64,000 bases of DNA from NCBI RefSeq assembly GCF_002803085.1, contig NZ_NNBJ01000001.1, positions 186,001 through 250,000 of the forward strand, written 5' to 3'. Made by a program: the position numbers and the translations under genes. The DNA comes from Streptomyces sp. CB01201. Lineage in GTDB: Bacteria; Actinomycetota; Actinomycetes; Streptomycetales; Streptomycetaceae. The notes under the pieces were generated by a model, which had not been told where the DNA came from, did not search any database, and saw nothing but the letters and a program-made list of their open reading frames with translations. This document shows, one piece after another, positions 25,536-33,022 of the stretch; positions within the stretch are counted from its first letter, which is position 1; every line of letters starts with the position of its first letter.

Positions 25536-26282
25536 ATGAACAACGGACCTCTCAACGGCGCCGTCGTCGCCGTGGCCGGCGCGGCGGGACCCGCCGGCCG
25601 GGCCGCCCTGCTCCGGCTCGCCGAGGCGGGCGCGGTCGTCGTGGGCGCCGACGCCGACGTGGAGCGCCTGGCCTCGGCCGTGGACGCCGCGCGGTACGCG
25701 CACGGCGGGGCCACCGTCACCGGTGACACCGTCGACCTCCTCGACCTCCAGGCCACGCGCGACTGGGCCGACCGCATCCAGAAGGACTTCGGCCGCGTCG
25801 ACGGCCTGGTCCACCTCGTCGGCGGCTGGCGCGGCGCCACCTCCTTCCCCGAGACCGAGCTGGCCGACTGGGACCTGCTGGAGAAGCTCCTCATCAAGAC
25901 GGTGCAGCACACCTCGCTCGCCTTCCACGACGGGCTGCTGCGCAGCGACCGCGGACGGTTCGTCCTGGTCAGCCAGTCCGGCGCGCACAAGCCCACCGCG
26001 AACAACGCGGCCTACAACGCGGGCAAGGCCGCGGCCGAGGCCTGGACGCTGGCCCTCGGCGACGCGTTCCGCAAGGCGGGGGGCGAGGACGGCCCGGGGG
26101 CCGCTGCTGCGATCCTGGTGATCAAGGCACTGGTGCACGACGCGATGCGCGCCGAGCGACCCAATGCGAAGTTCGCGGGCTTCACCGATGTCACCGAGCT
26201 GGCCGACGCCATCGCCGGAGTGTGGGACAAGCCCGCCCAGGAAGTGAACGGACAGCGCCTGTGGCTGACCCCCAAGCCGTGA
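25536..26282 (+). CDS. SDR-family NAD(P)-dependent oxidoreductase
   Basis: 248 residues from ATG 25536, which follows GCGAGGAAA. A longer form from GTG 25479 would overlap the DUF6421 stop but would add a Gly-Ser-Glu tandem (9-bp DNA repeat), so it is less likely. Rossmann motif GAAGPAG at 15-21 (variant of TGxxxGxG), catalytic Ser in VLVSQSGA (146-148) and YxxxK as Y160-NAGK164. Unusually, the first glycine-rich loop is GAAGPAGRA. Substrate unknown; its place between DUF6421 and threonine aldolase suggests beta-hydroxy amino acid or related metabolism (inference). Confidence 0.88.
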   Translation: MNNGPLNGAVVAVAGAAGPAGRAALLRLAEAGAVVVGADADVERLASAVDAARYAHGGATVTGDTVDLLDLQATRDWADRIQKDFGRVDGLVHLVGGWRGATSFPETELADWDLLEKLLIKTVQHTSLAFHDGLLRSDRGRFVLVSQSGAHKPTANNAAYNAGKAAAEAWTLALGDAFRKAGGEDGPGAAAAILVIKALVHDAMRAERPNAKFAGFTDVTELADAIAGVWDKPAQEVNGQRLWLTPKP

Positions 26283-27340
26283 GGACGGACGCGCGAGCGC
26301 ACCACGACCCGGCGGTGCGCGGCTTCGCCAGCGACAACTACGCCGGCGCGCACCCCGAGATCCTCGCAGCCCTCACCCTCGCCAACGGCGGCCATCAGAT
26401 CGCCTACGGCGAGGACGACTACACCGACCACCTCCAGCGCGTCATCCACAGCCACTTCGGCGCCGGTGCGCAGGCCTACCCCGTCTTCAACGGGACCGGG
26501 GCCAACGTCACCGCGCTCCAGGCGCTGACGGACCGCTGGGGCGCGGTGGTGTGCGCCGAGAGCGCGCACATCAACGTGGACGAGGGCGGTGCACCCGAGC
26601 GCATGGCCGGGCTCAAGCTGCTCACCGTGGCCACCCCCGACGGCAAGCTGACGCCCGAGCTCATCGACCGGCAGGCCTGGGGCTGGGAGGACGAGCACCG
26701 CGCGATGCCGCAGGTCGTCTCCATCACCCAGAACACCGAACTCGGCACGGTCTACACGCCCGACGAGATCAAGGCGATCTGCGACCACGCCCACGAACGC
26801 GGCATGAAGGTCCACCTCGACGGGGCGCGGATATCCAACGCCGCCGCCTCCCTCGACGTGCCGATGCGCACGTTCACCAGCGTGGCCGGCGTGGACGTCC
26901 TGTCGTTCGGCGGCACCAAGAACGGGATGCTGTTCGGCGAGGCGATCGTCGTCCTCAACCCGGACGCCGTCCACCAGATGAAGCACATCCGCAAGATGTC
27001 CATGCAGCTCGCCTCCAAGATGCGCTTCGTATCCGTGCAGTTGGAGGCCCTGCTCGCCAAGGACCTGTGGCTGCGCAACGCCCGCCACTCCAACGCGATG
27101 GCCCAGCGCCTCGCCGAGGGGGTGCGCCAGGTCGACGGCGTGGAGATCCTCCACGAGGTCCAGGCCAACGCCGTGTTCGCGCGCCTGCCGCACGATGTCA
27201 GCGAGCGGCTCCAGAAGCGCTACCGCTTCTACTTCTGGGACGAGAACGCCGGTGACGTCCGCTGGATGTGCTCGTTCGACACCACCGAGGACGACGTCGA
27301 CGGCTTCCTCGCGGCCCTCAAGGAAGAGATGGCACGCTAG
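26261..27340 (+). CDS. Low-specificity L-threonine aldolase family (PLP enzyme)
   Basis: 359 residues from GTG 26261 (overlaps the SDR gene by 22 bp); GTG 26279, which overlaps in a GTGA, is an alternative. The beta-eliminating lyase fold is clear: FASDNYAGAHPEIL (N-terminal), FNGTGANVTALQAL (PLP phosphate loop), HLDGARISNAAASL (D187) and the PLP-lysine K220 in SFGGTKNGMLFGE. It cleaves threonine or other beta-hydroxy amino acids to glycine and an aldehyde. It is the third gene of the DUF6421 operon. Confidence 0.9.
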   Translation: MADPQAVRTDARAHHDPAVRGFASDNYAGAHPEILAALTLANGGHQIAYGEDDYTDHLQRVIHSHFGAGAQAYPVFNGTGANVTALQALTDRWGAVVCAESAHINVDEGGAPERMAGLKLLTVATPDGKLTPELIDRQAWGWEDEHRAMPQVVSITQNTELGTVYTPDEIKAICDHAHERGMKVHLDGARISNAAASLDVPMRTFTSVAGVDVLSFGGTKNGMLFGEAIVVLNPDAVHQMKHIRKMSMQLASKMRFVSVQLEALLAKDLWLRNARHSNAMAQRLAEGVRQVDGVEILHEVQANAVFARLPHDVSERLQKRYRFYFWDENAGDVRWMCSFDTTEDDVDGFLAALKEEMAR

Positions 27341-27448
27341 CGCGCACATCACCAGCGGGCACGTCATCAGCGGGCCTGCCTGAATCGATATGCGGCCGAC
27401 CGTAAAGTCATTGACTTGCGGTCGGCTGCATTCGTACGCTCACGGGCC

Positions 27449-28048
27449 ATGAAGCTCATCCAGCGCAACCCTCAACTCGCCGCCTATCTGGTCGCGGACG
27501 AGGTCGTCGACCACGAGCACCCGGTGGTCCGCGACCGCGTCGCCCGGCTCAAGACCGGGACCACCGACGCATACTCATACGCCAAGGCGGCCTTCGAGTA
27601 CGTGCGGGACGAGATCCCGCACTCCACCGACTCGGGCGATCTCCGGGTGACCTGGCGCGCCTCCGACGTGCTCGCACGGCGCACCGGGATCTGCTGCGCC
27701 AAGGCGCACGCCCTCGCCGCGCTGCTGCGGGCCGAAGGCATCCCGACCGCGTTCTGCTACCAGCGCCTGACCGAGGACGGCGCCGACCCGGCGGTGCACG
27801 GCCTCATCGCACTCAAGCTGCCCGGCACCGGCGCCTGGGCTCGACAGGACCCGCGCGGCAACGTGCCGGACGGCGTGGACGCCCAGTTCTCCCTCGGCGA
27901 GGAGCGGCTGACGTGGCCCGTGCGGGCAGAGTTCAGCGAAGTGGACTATCCAGTACTCTTTGATGAACCGCACCCGGCGGTGGTCGCCGCGCTCAAGGCC
28001 GCGCCCGACCGGCCGTCGCTGTGGCCGATCTATCCGACCGAACTGTGA
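27449..28048 (+). CDS. Transglutaminase-like (cysteine protease fold) protein
   Basis: 199 residues from ATG 27449. The core matches the transglutaminase-like superfamily: TGICCAKAHALAALLRAEGIPTAFCYQRL carries the catalytic cysteine (C82 or C83), VHGLIAL the histidine (H117), and WARQDPRGN the aspartate region. Small bacterial members of this kind are thought to be proteases or amidases; their substrates are unknown. It begins 108 bp after the threonine aldolase stop, downstream of a less GC-rich spacer, and is followed 13 bp later by the B3/4 gene. Confidence 0.85.
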   Translation: MKLIQRNPQLAAYLVADEVVDHEHPVVRDRVARLKTGTTDAYSYAKAAFEYVRDEIPHSTDSGDLRVTWRASDVLARRTGICCAKAHALAALLRAEGIPTAFCYQRLTEDGADPAVHGLIALKLPGTGAWARQDPRGNVPDGVDAQFSLGEERLTWPVRAEFSEVDYPVLFDEPHPAVVAALKAAPDRPSLWPIYPTEL

Positions 28049-28061
28049 GGCACCACCGATC

Positions 28062-28760
28062 ATGACGCTCGCACTCACCGTGTCCGACGAGGTCCGGACG
28101 CTCGCGCCCGCCTTCACCCATGTCGCCGTCGAGGCCACCGGTCTCGTCAACGCGCCCAGCGACGCGGCGAGTTCGGCCCTGCTCGACGACGCCGCGCGCC
28201 GCCTGGCGGAGCGCCTCGCGGGCCGGGCCCCGCACGAGGACCCGCACATGGCCGCCTGGCGCGCCGTCTACACCGCCTTCGGCTCCAAGCCCAACCGCAC
28301 CCGCAACTCGGCCGAGGCACTCGCCAAGCGGGCCCTGGCCGACGGCGGCCTGCCGCGCGTCAACCGGCTCGTCGACGTGTACAACGCGATCAGCGTCGCC
28401 CACCTGGTGCCGGTGGGCGGCGAGGACACCGCGCACATCGAGGGCGCGATGCGCCTGGTGCGGGCGAGCGGCGAGGAGGCGTTCCACACCGTCGCGGGCG
28501 GCGAGCCCGCGGTCGAGCACCCGGACGCGGGCGAAGTGGTGTGGCGCGACGACGAGGGCGTCACCTGCCGCCGCTGGAACTGGCGCCAGGGCGTGCGCAC
28601 CCGGCTCACCGAGCAGTCGGCCGACGCGCTCTTCCTCCTGGAAGGCATGGCCCCGCACTGCGACCTCGCCGCGGCCGGCGCCGAACTGGCCGAACTCCTG
28701 GAGAAGTTCAGCCCGGGGGCGCGGATCACGGTCCACCCGCTGGTCGCCGCGCAGGAGTGA
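28062..28760 (+). CDS. B3/4-domain protein (PheRS beta B3/4-like editing fold)
   Basis: 232 residues from ATG 28062. The central segment WRAVYTAFGSKPNRTRNSAEALAKRAL...LPRVNRLVDVYNAISVAHLVPVGGED (about residues 65-130) is the B3/4 tRNA-binding/editing domain also found in the beta subunit of phenylalanyl-tRNA synthetase. Free-standing B3/4 proteins may edit or bind aminoacyl-tRNA or related compounds, but their role is not settled. It lies 13 bp after the transglutaminase-like gene and ends 4 bp before the convergent PlsC stop. Confidence 0.88.
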   Translation: MTLALTVSDEVRTLAPAFTHVAVEATGLVNAPSDAASSALLDDAARRLAERLAGRAPHEDPHMAAWRAVYTAFGSKPNRTRNSAEALAKRALADGGLPRVNRLVDVYNAISVAHLVPVGGEDTAHIEGAMRLVRASGEEAFHTVAGGEPAVEHPDAGEVVWRDDEGVTCRRWNWRQGVRTRLTEQSADALFLLEGMAPHCDLAAAGAELAELLEKFSPGARITVHPLVAAQE

Positions 28761-28764
28761 CGAT

Positions 28765-29496
28765 TCAGCCGGCCGCCTCGGCGGCCTTCACCTGCTCGGC
28801 CGTCGGCGCGGTGCCGCCCAGGTGCGCCGGCACCCACCAGGTGTCGCTCGCGTCCTTGGGGCGTACGGGATAGGCGCGCTGCGCGGCCTCCAGGAGCTCC
28901 TGGCAGCGCTCGCGCAGCCGCCGGGTGATGGCGCCCGCGTACTGGTCGGCGGGAGCCTCCACGGGCTCGCCGACACGAATGGTGACCGGGATGTGGCTGC
29001 GCTTGAAGTTGCGCGGCCGCCCCTTGGTCCACACCCGCTGCGTACCCCACAGCGCCATCGGGATCAGCGGCACCCCGGCCTCCTGGGCGAGGCGCGCGGC
29101 ACCCGACTTGAAGCTCTTGAGCGTGAACGACTGCGAGATGGTCGCCTCCGGGAACACCCCGATCACCTCGCCGGAGCGCAGCGAGGCCAGCGCGTGCTGA
29201 TACGCGTCCTCACCCTGCTTGCGGTCGACCGGGATGTGCTTCATGCCGCGCATCAGCGGGCCGGAGATCTTGTGCCGGAACACCGACTCCTTGGCCATGA
29301 AGCGCACCAGACGCTTCTGCGGCAGCGCCGCGAGCCCCGTGAAGATGAAGTCCAGATAACTGATGTGATTGCTGACGAGCACTGCCCCGCCGGTGCGCGG
29401 GATGTTCTCCGAACCCTGGGTGTCGATCTTCAGGTCGAGCGCCTTGAACATCGCACGTGCGGCGCCGATGACCGGCCGATAGACGAGTTCTGCCAT
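28765..29496 (-). CDS. 1-acyl-sn-glycerol-3-phosphate acyltransferase (PlsC type)
   Basis: 243 residues from ATG 29496, preceded by GGGGAG read on the other strand as CTCCCC-complement at moderate distance. Acyltransferase blocks: block I NHISYLD with H44 and D49, block II around RFMAKESVFRHKISGPLMRGM, block III FPEATIS (the EGTRS position), and block IV VPLIPMALWG. It acylates lysophosphatidate in phospholipid synthesis at the cytoplasmic membrane. The FPEA variant in block III is common in actinobacterial paralogues. Confidence 0.9.
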   Translation of the reverse strand: MAELVYRPVIGAARAMFKALDLKIDTQGSENIPRTGGAVLVSNHISYLDFIFTGLAALPQKRLVRFMAKESVFRHKISGPLMRGMKHIPVDRKQGEDAYQHALASLRSGEVIGVFPEATISQSFTLKSFKSGAARLAQEAGVPLIPMALWGTQRVWTKGRPRNFKRSHIPVTIRVGEPVEAPADQYAGAITRRLRERCQELLEAAQRAYPVRPKDASDTWWVPAHLGGTAPTAEQVKAAEAAG

Positions 29497-29761
29497 CAGA
29501 GGGGAGACCCTTCGTGTGCCCGGGGAGGGTGCTCCCGGAGTCATAAGTTACGCGCCCGTAGGTTTCGGGCTTTGGGCAGATGGTGCCCGATGCGAGCCGA
29601 GCTGGCCAGTCCTGGCGCTCTGCGCAGGGGAGATTCTCGTCACGTCTTCGCAGGTCGGGGCTCGGGGGGAATCATTGCGAGCCGATGCGTGCTGCAACCG
29701 TACGTCAGAGCAGGTAGTGGCCGCGTGAAGACGCGGACGGACAGGTGGGGGTGGGCGGCGC

Positions 29762-30109
29762 GTGAGCGACGACGGCGGGCGCAGGCTCGGCGAGGCCGAG
29801 CTGGGTGCCGGGCTCGGCCGGCGGGCCACGCTGGTGCAGTTCTCCAGCGCGTTCTGCCAGCCCTGCCGGGCGACCCGGCGGACCCTGGCGGAGGTCGCCG
29901 CGATGGTGGACGGCGTCGTCCATGTGGAGATCGACGCGGAGGAACGGCTCGTTCTCGTACGGGAGCTGGGCATCGAGCGCACCCCGACGGTGCTCGTGCT
30001 CGACGCGGCGGGCCGCATCGTGCGCCGCGCGGCCGGACAGCCGCGCCGGGCGGACGTCATCGCCGCCCTCGGGCAGGCGGTCCGGGACGCGGCACCGGGG
30101 GCGCAGTGA
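29762..30109 (+). CDS. Thioredoxin-family protein
   Basis: 115 residues from GTG 29762 with GGTGGGGGTGG upstream. The thioredoxin fold is complete: QFSSAFCQPCRATRR holds the redox pair C32-Q-P-C35, followed by VHVEIDAEERLVLVRELGIERTPTVLVLD with the cis-proline (TPT). The CQPC active site differs from the CGPC of housekeeping thioredoxin, suggesting a different redox potential or partner. It lacks a signal peptide. The next element on the strand is the cysteine-type leader peptide and flavin reductase. Confidence 0.88.
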   Translation: MSDDGGRRLGEAELGAGLGRRATLVQFSSAFCQPCRATRRTLAEVAAMVDGVVHVEIDAEERLVLVRELGIERTPTVLVLDAAGRIVRRAAGQPRRADVIAALGQAVRDAAPGAQ

Positions 30110-30135
30110 GGGATCTCCCACATCCCGGAAGGCAC

Positions 30136-30165
30136 TTGACGGTGAGCACGCTCAATCGTCAGTCT
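30136..30165 (+). promoter_or_regulatory. Candidate promoter for leader peptide/flavin reductase
   Basis: TTGACG (30136-30141) is a good -35; CAGTCT (30160-30165) is the best -10 match at 18-bp spacing. This places the start point at about 30172, where a GTG in the leader-peptide frame begins, consistent with leaderless translation of the short peptide. The -10 is weak, so this is tentative. Confidence 0.4.
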
Positions 30166-30252
30166 GACGACGTGCCGACAGATCTCCTTCTCTATGGACG
30201 CGCCCATGTGGACCTCGCCCGCAACGCGAGCGCGCGCTGTCCGGGCTGCTGA
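30142..30252 (+). CDS. Putative cysteine-type leader peptide (attenuator ORF)
   Basis: Short frame of 36 codons from GTG 30142, or 26 codons from GTG 30172. Its C-terminus GRAHVDLARNASARCPGC matches the pattern R-x-H-[VI]-D-L-x-R-x-x-S-x-x-C seen in actinobacterial leader peptides upstream of sulfur and flavin genes. The last four codons include two Cys codons right before the stop. It ends 43 bp before the flavin reductase. In mycobacteria, cysteine-rich leaderless short ORFs act as cysteine-responsive attenuators, so ribosome stalling at low cysteine could control the reductase (inference). Confidence 0.65.
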   Translation: MSTLNRQSDDVPTDLLLYGRAHVDLARNASARCPGC

Positions 30253-30295
30253 ACACCCGCAGCCCTTGTCGCACCTCTTGCAGAAGGACAATTCC

Positions 30296-30805
30296 ATGAC
30301 GGCTTCGCCCGAGCTCGGTACCGCCCAGACCGCCTCTCCCGAACTGCTCAGGTCGGTCTTCCGCCAGCACGCCGCCGGTGTCGCGGTGATCACCGCCCAA
30401 CGCGGCGGCCGGCCCGTCGGCTTCACCGCCACCTCCCTCAACTCCGTCGCCGCCGAGCCCCCGTTGCTCTCCTTCGGGATCGGCACCGGCTCTTCCAGCT
30501 GGCCCGTCGTCGCCGAGGCCGACCACATCGGCGTGCACATACTGGGCGAGCACCAGCAGGACCTGGCCGCCACCTTCGCCCGCAGCGGCGCCGACCGGTT
30601 CGGCCCCGCCACCGCCTGGCGCTCCGGCCCCGAGGGCGTGCCCGTCCTCGACGGCGTCCTGGCCTGGCTGGTGTGCAAGGTCGTGGCCCGCATCCCGGCC
30701 GGCGACCACCGCATCGTGCTCGGCCAGGCGGTCGTCGGCGACCCCGCGGGAGCGGGCCGCCCGCTCCTCTACCACCAGGGCCGCTTCAACGCGTTGCGCG
30801 ACTGA
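30296..30805 (+). CDS. Flavin reductase family protein (FMN-binding split barrel)
   Basis: 169 residues from ATG 30296, behind AGAAGGACAATTCC. The sequence LRSVFRQHAAGVAVITAQRGGRPVGFTATSLNSVAAEPPLLSFGI (about residues 17-61) is the FMN-binding N-terminal segment of the HpaC/SsuE-like split-barrel reductases, and HIGVHILGEHQQDLAATFA follows. Such enzymes supply reduced flavin to two-component monooxygenases. No monooxygenase gene is adjacent. The leader peptide upstream suggests expression is tied to cysteine/sulfur status, which would fit a role in sulfonate use (inference). Confidence 0.9.
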   Translation: MTASPELGTAQTASPELLRSVFRQHAAGVAVITAQRGGRPVGFTATSLNSVAAEPPLLSFGIGTGSSSWPVVAEADHIGVHILGEHQQDLAATFARSGADRFGPATAWRSGPEGVPVLDGVLAWLVCKVVARIPAGDHRIVLGQAVVGDPAGAGRPLLYHQGRFNALRD

Positions 30806-30860
30806 AAGTTCCCTGATCACGTCGATTACTCACCGTTGGCAACGTCACAGTTCAAAGCGC

Positions 30861-30889
30861 TTGCTCAGTGGGCACAAGCTGGGTGTACT
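30861..30889 (+). promoter_or_regulatory. Candidate etfBA promoter
   Basis: TTGCTC (30861-30866), 17-bp spacer, TGTACT (30884-30889). The predicted start near 30896 leaves a ~110-nt leader before etfB. ATTACTC (30825-30831) and GAGTAAT (30893-30899) form a widely spaced inverted pair around the promoter, which could mark looping operator halves or be chance. Confidence 0.4.
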
Positions 30890-31005
30890 GGCGAGTAATA
30901 TTTCGTTCGGAGCGCCGGTCGCCCCGACCGGAAACCGCCCCATCAGGCGCCTATGCTGCGTGCAACAAGGCAGCCCAGAAATGACGATGCAGTAGGAGAG
31001 CCGGC

Positions 31006-31791
31006 GTGAGCTTGAGGATCGTTGTCTGTGTGAAGTACGTGCCCGACGCCACCGGCGACCGGCACTTCGCCGATGACCTGACCGTCGACCGCGACGACGT
31101 CGACGGCCTCCTTTCGGAGCTCGACGAGTACGCGGTCGAGCAGGCACTGCAGATCGCCGACGAGGCGGACGACGCGGAGATCACCGTGCTGACCGTCGGC
31201 CCCGAGGACGCCAAGGACGCGCTGCGCAAGGCGCTCTCCATGGGCGCCGACAAGGCCGTCCACGTCGAGGACGACGACCTGCACGGCACCGACGTGATCG
31301 GCACCTCGCTGGTCCTGGCCAAGGCCGTCGAGAAGACCGGCTACGACCTGGTCATCTGCGGCATGGCCTCGACCGACGGCACCATGGGCGTCCTTCCGGC
31401 GCTCCTCGCGGAGCGCCTCGGCGTCCCGCAGGTCACGCTGCTCTCCGAGGTCTCGGTCGCGGACGGCGTCGTCAAGGGCCGCCGCGACGGCGACACCGCC
31501 TCCGAGCAGCTTGAGGCGTCCCTGCCGGCCGTCGTGTCCGTGACGGACCAGTCGGGCGAGGCCCGCTACCCGTCCTTCAAGGGCATCATGGCCGCCAAGA
31601 AGAAGCCGGTGGAGTCCCTGGACCTGGGCGACCTGGACCTGGAGGCCGACGAGGTCGGCCTGGAGGGCGCCTGGACCGCGGTGGACTCCGCGGCCCAGCG
31701 TCCGGCCCGCACCGCCGGCACGATCGTCAAGGACGAGGGCGAGGGCGGCAAGCAGCTCGCCGAGTTCCTCGCGAGCCAGAAGTTCATCTAA
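31006..31791 (+). CDS. etfB: Electron transfer flavoprotein beta subunit
   Basis: 261 residues, GTG 31006 behind AGGAGAGCCGGC. The N-terminal RIVVCVKYVPDATGDRHF, the AMP/FAD-region VLTVGPEDAKDALRKALSMGADKAVHV (about residues 64-90), and the recognition loop YPSFKGIMAAKKKPVE (about 188-203) identify ETF beta (FixA family). Together with the alpha subunit it carries electrons from acyl-CoA and other dehydrogenases to the quinone pool. The alpha subunit gene follows after 105 bp containing two hairpins. Confidence 0.95.
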   Translation: MSLRIVVCVKYVPDATGDRHFADDLTVDRDDVDGLLSELDEYAVEQALQIADEADDAEITVLTVGPEDAKDALRKALSMGADKAVHVEDDDLHGTDVIGTSLVLAKAVEKTGYDLVICGMASTDGTMGVLPALLAERLGVPQVTLLSEVSVADGVVKGRRDGDTASEQLEASLPAVVSVTDQSGEARYPSFKGIMAAKKKPVESLDLGDLDLEADEVGLEGAWTAVDSAAQRPARTAGTIVKDEGEGGKQLAEFLASQKFI

Positions 31792-31799
31792 GTGCCGCA

Positions 31800-31850
31800 C
31801 CGGCCCGGGAACCTTCCCGGCCGGCCGCGCATTTAGGGCTCGCCGAGCCC
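31800..31850 (+). promoter_or_regulatory. Two hairpins in the etfB-etfA spacer
   Basis: Hairpin 1: CCGGCCCGGGAA (31800-31811) pairs with TTCCCGGCCGG (31814-31824) with one bulged base. Hairpin 2: GGGCTC (31836-31841) pairs with GAGCCC (31845-31850). A pyrimidine-rich CGCCCGCCTTTTCTT follows. They may modulate readthrough or stabilise the upstream message so the two subunits are made in balance (inference). Confidence 0.55.
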
Positions 31851-31896
31851 CTCAACCGCCCGCCTTTTCTTCGCACTTGCAGGAGATTGAAGTCCC

Positions 31897-32859
31897 ATGG
31901 CTGAAGTTCTGGTCTACGTCGACCACGTGGACGGCGCCGTCCGCAAGCCCACCCTCGAACTGCTGACGCTGGCCCGCCGCATCGGCGAGCCCGTCGCCGT
32001 CGCCCTCGGCGCCGGCGCCGAGAACACCGCCGCCGCCCTCGCCGAGCACGGCGCGGTCAAGGTCCTCACCGCCGACGCCCCCGAGTTCGCCGACTACCTC
32101 GTCGTACCGAAGGTGGACGCGCTCCAGGCCGCGTACGAGGCCGTCTCCCCGGCCGCCGTGCTCGTCCCGTCCTCCGCCGAGGGCAAGGAGATCGCGGCCC
32201 GCCTCGCGGTCCGCATCGGCTCCGGCATCATCACCGACGCCGTCGACCTGGAAGCCGGCGACGAGGGCCCGGTGGCCACGCAGTCCGCGTTCGCCGCCTC
32301 CTTCACCACCAAGTCCCGCGTCTCCAAGGGCACCCCGGTCATCACGGTCAAGCCGAACTCGGCCGCCGTGGAGGCCGCCCCGGCCGCGGGCGCCGTCGAG
32401 GCCCTGTCCGTCACCTTCTCCGCCCTCGCCACCGGCACCAAGGTCACCTCGCGCACCCCGCGCGAGTCGACCGGCCGCCCCGAGCTGACCGAGGCCGCGA
32501 TCGTGGTCTCCGGCGGCCGCGGCGTCAACGGCGCCGAGAACTTCTCGGTCATCGAGGCCCTCGCCGACTCGCTCGGCGCGGCCGTCGGCGCCTCGCGCGC
32601 CGCGGTGGACGCCGGCTGGTACCCGCACTCCAACCAGGTCGGCCAGACCGGCAAGTCCGTCTCGCCGCAGCTCTACATCGCCAACGGCATCTCCGGCGCC
32701 ATCCAGCACCGGGCCGGCATGCAGACCTCGAAGACCATCGTGGCCGTCAACAAGGACGCCGAGGCCCCGATCTTCGACCTGGTCGACTACGGCGTCGTCG
32801 GCGACCTGTTCCAGGTCGTCCCGCAGCTCACCGACGAGGTCAACTCCCGCAAGGGCTGA
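31897..32859 (+). CDS. etfA: Electron transfer flavoprotein alpha subunit
   Basis: 320 residues, ATG 31897 after AGGAGATTGAAGTCCC. The C-terminal FAD domain is well conserved: [85 protein letters not shown] in pieces covers residues ~200-287, and [21 protein letters not shown] closes the protein. These are the ETF-alpha signatures. It partners with EtfB to bind FAD and AMP. Confidence 0.95.
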   Translation: MAEVLVYVDHVDGAVRKPTLELLTLARRIGEPVAVALGAGAENTAAALAEHGAVKVLTADAPEFADYLVVPKVDALQAAYEAVSPAAVLVPSSAEGKEIAARLAVRIGSGIITDAVDLEAGDEGPVATQSAFAASFTTKSRVSKGTPVITVKPNSAAVEAAPAAGAVEALSVTFSALATGTKVTSRTPRESTGRPELTEAAIVVSGGRGVNGAENFSVIEALADSLGAAVGASRAAVDAGWYPHSNQVGQTGKSVSPQLYIANGISGAIQHRAGMQTSKTIVAVNKDAEAPIFDLVDYGVVGDLFQVVPQLTDEVNSRKG

Positions 32860-32933
32860 CCTGCGCGTTCAATCCGGTCCCGGGGCCGCGTGGTGATCCT
32901 CACCGCGCGGCCCCGGGCCGTTTCGGACAACCA

Positions 32934-32962
32934 TTGACGCAGGCGGACCGGCCTACTAACTT
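32934..32962 (+). promoter_or_regulatory. Housekeeping-type promoter of the DUF6986 gene
   Basis: TTGACG (32934-32939), 17-bp spacer, TAACTT (32957-32962): close to the HrdB consensus. The predicted start is near 32969, giving a ~55-nt leader. Confidence 0.65.
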
Positions 32963-32980
32963 CGCTATACGGATTGTTGA

Positions 32981-32995
32981 TTCCGTGAAGCGGAA
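32981..32995. promoter_or_regulatory. Operator-like dyad downstream of promoter
   Basis: TTCCG-TGAAG-CGGAA is a perfect 5-bp inverted repeat lying 12-26 bp past the predicted transcription start, in an AT-rich stretch. An upstream GGATTGTTGATTCC (32971-32984) offers a second overlapping near-dyad. The position fits a repressor roadblock. The regulator is not encoded nearby; an IclR-type factor such as AllR is one possibility but no match to a known consensus is claimed. Confidence 0.5.
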
Positions 32996-33022
32996 AAGTT
33001 TCGACCGTGTGGAGGATGCAGG

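Noticed and set aside
30194..30295. ATG 30194 as an extended start of the flavin reductase
   Set aside because: It overlaps the leader peptide in another frame and adds a non-conserved Arg/Pro segment. ATG 30296 has the ribosome-binding site AGAAGGA.
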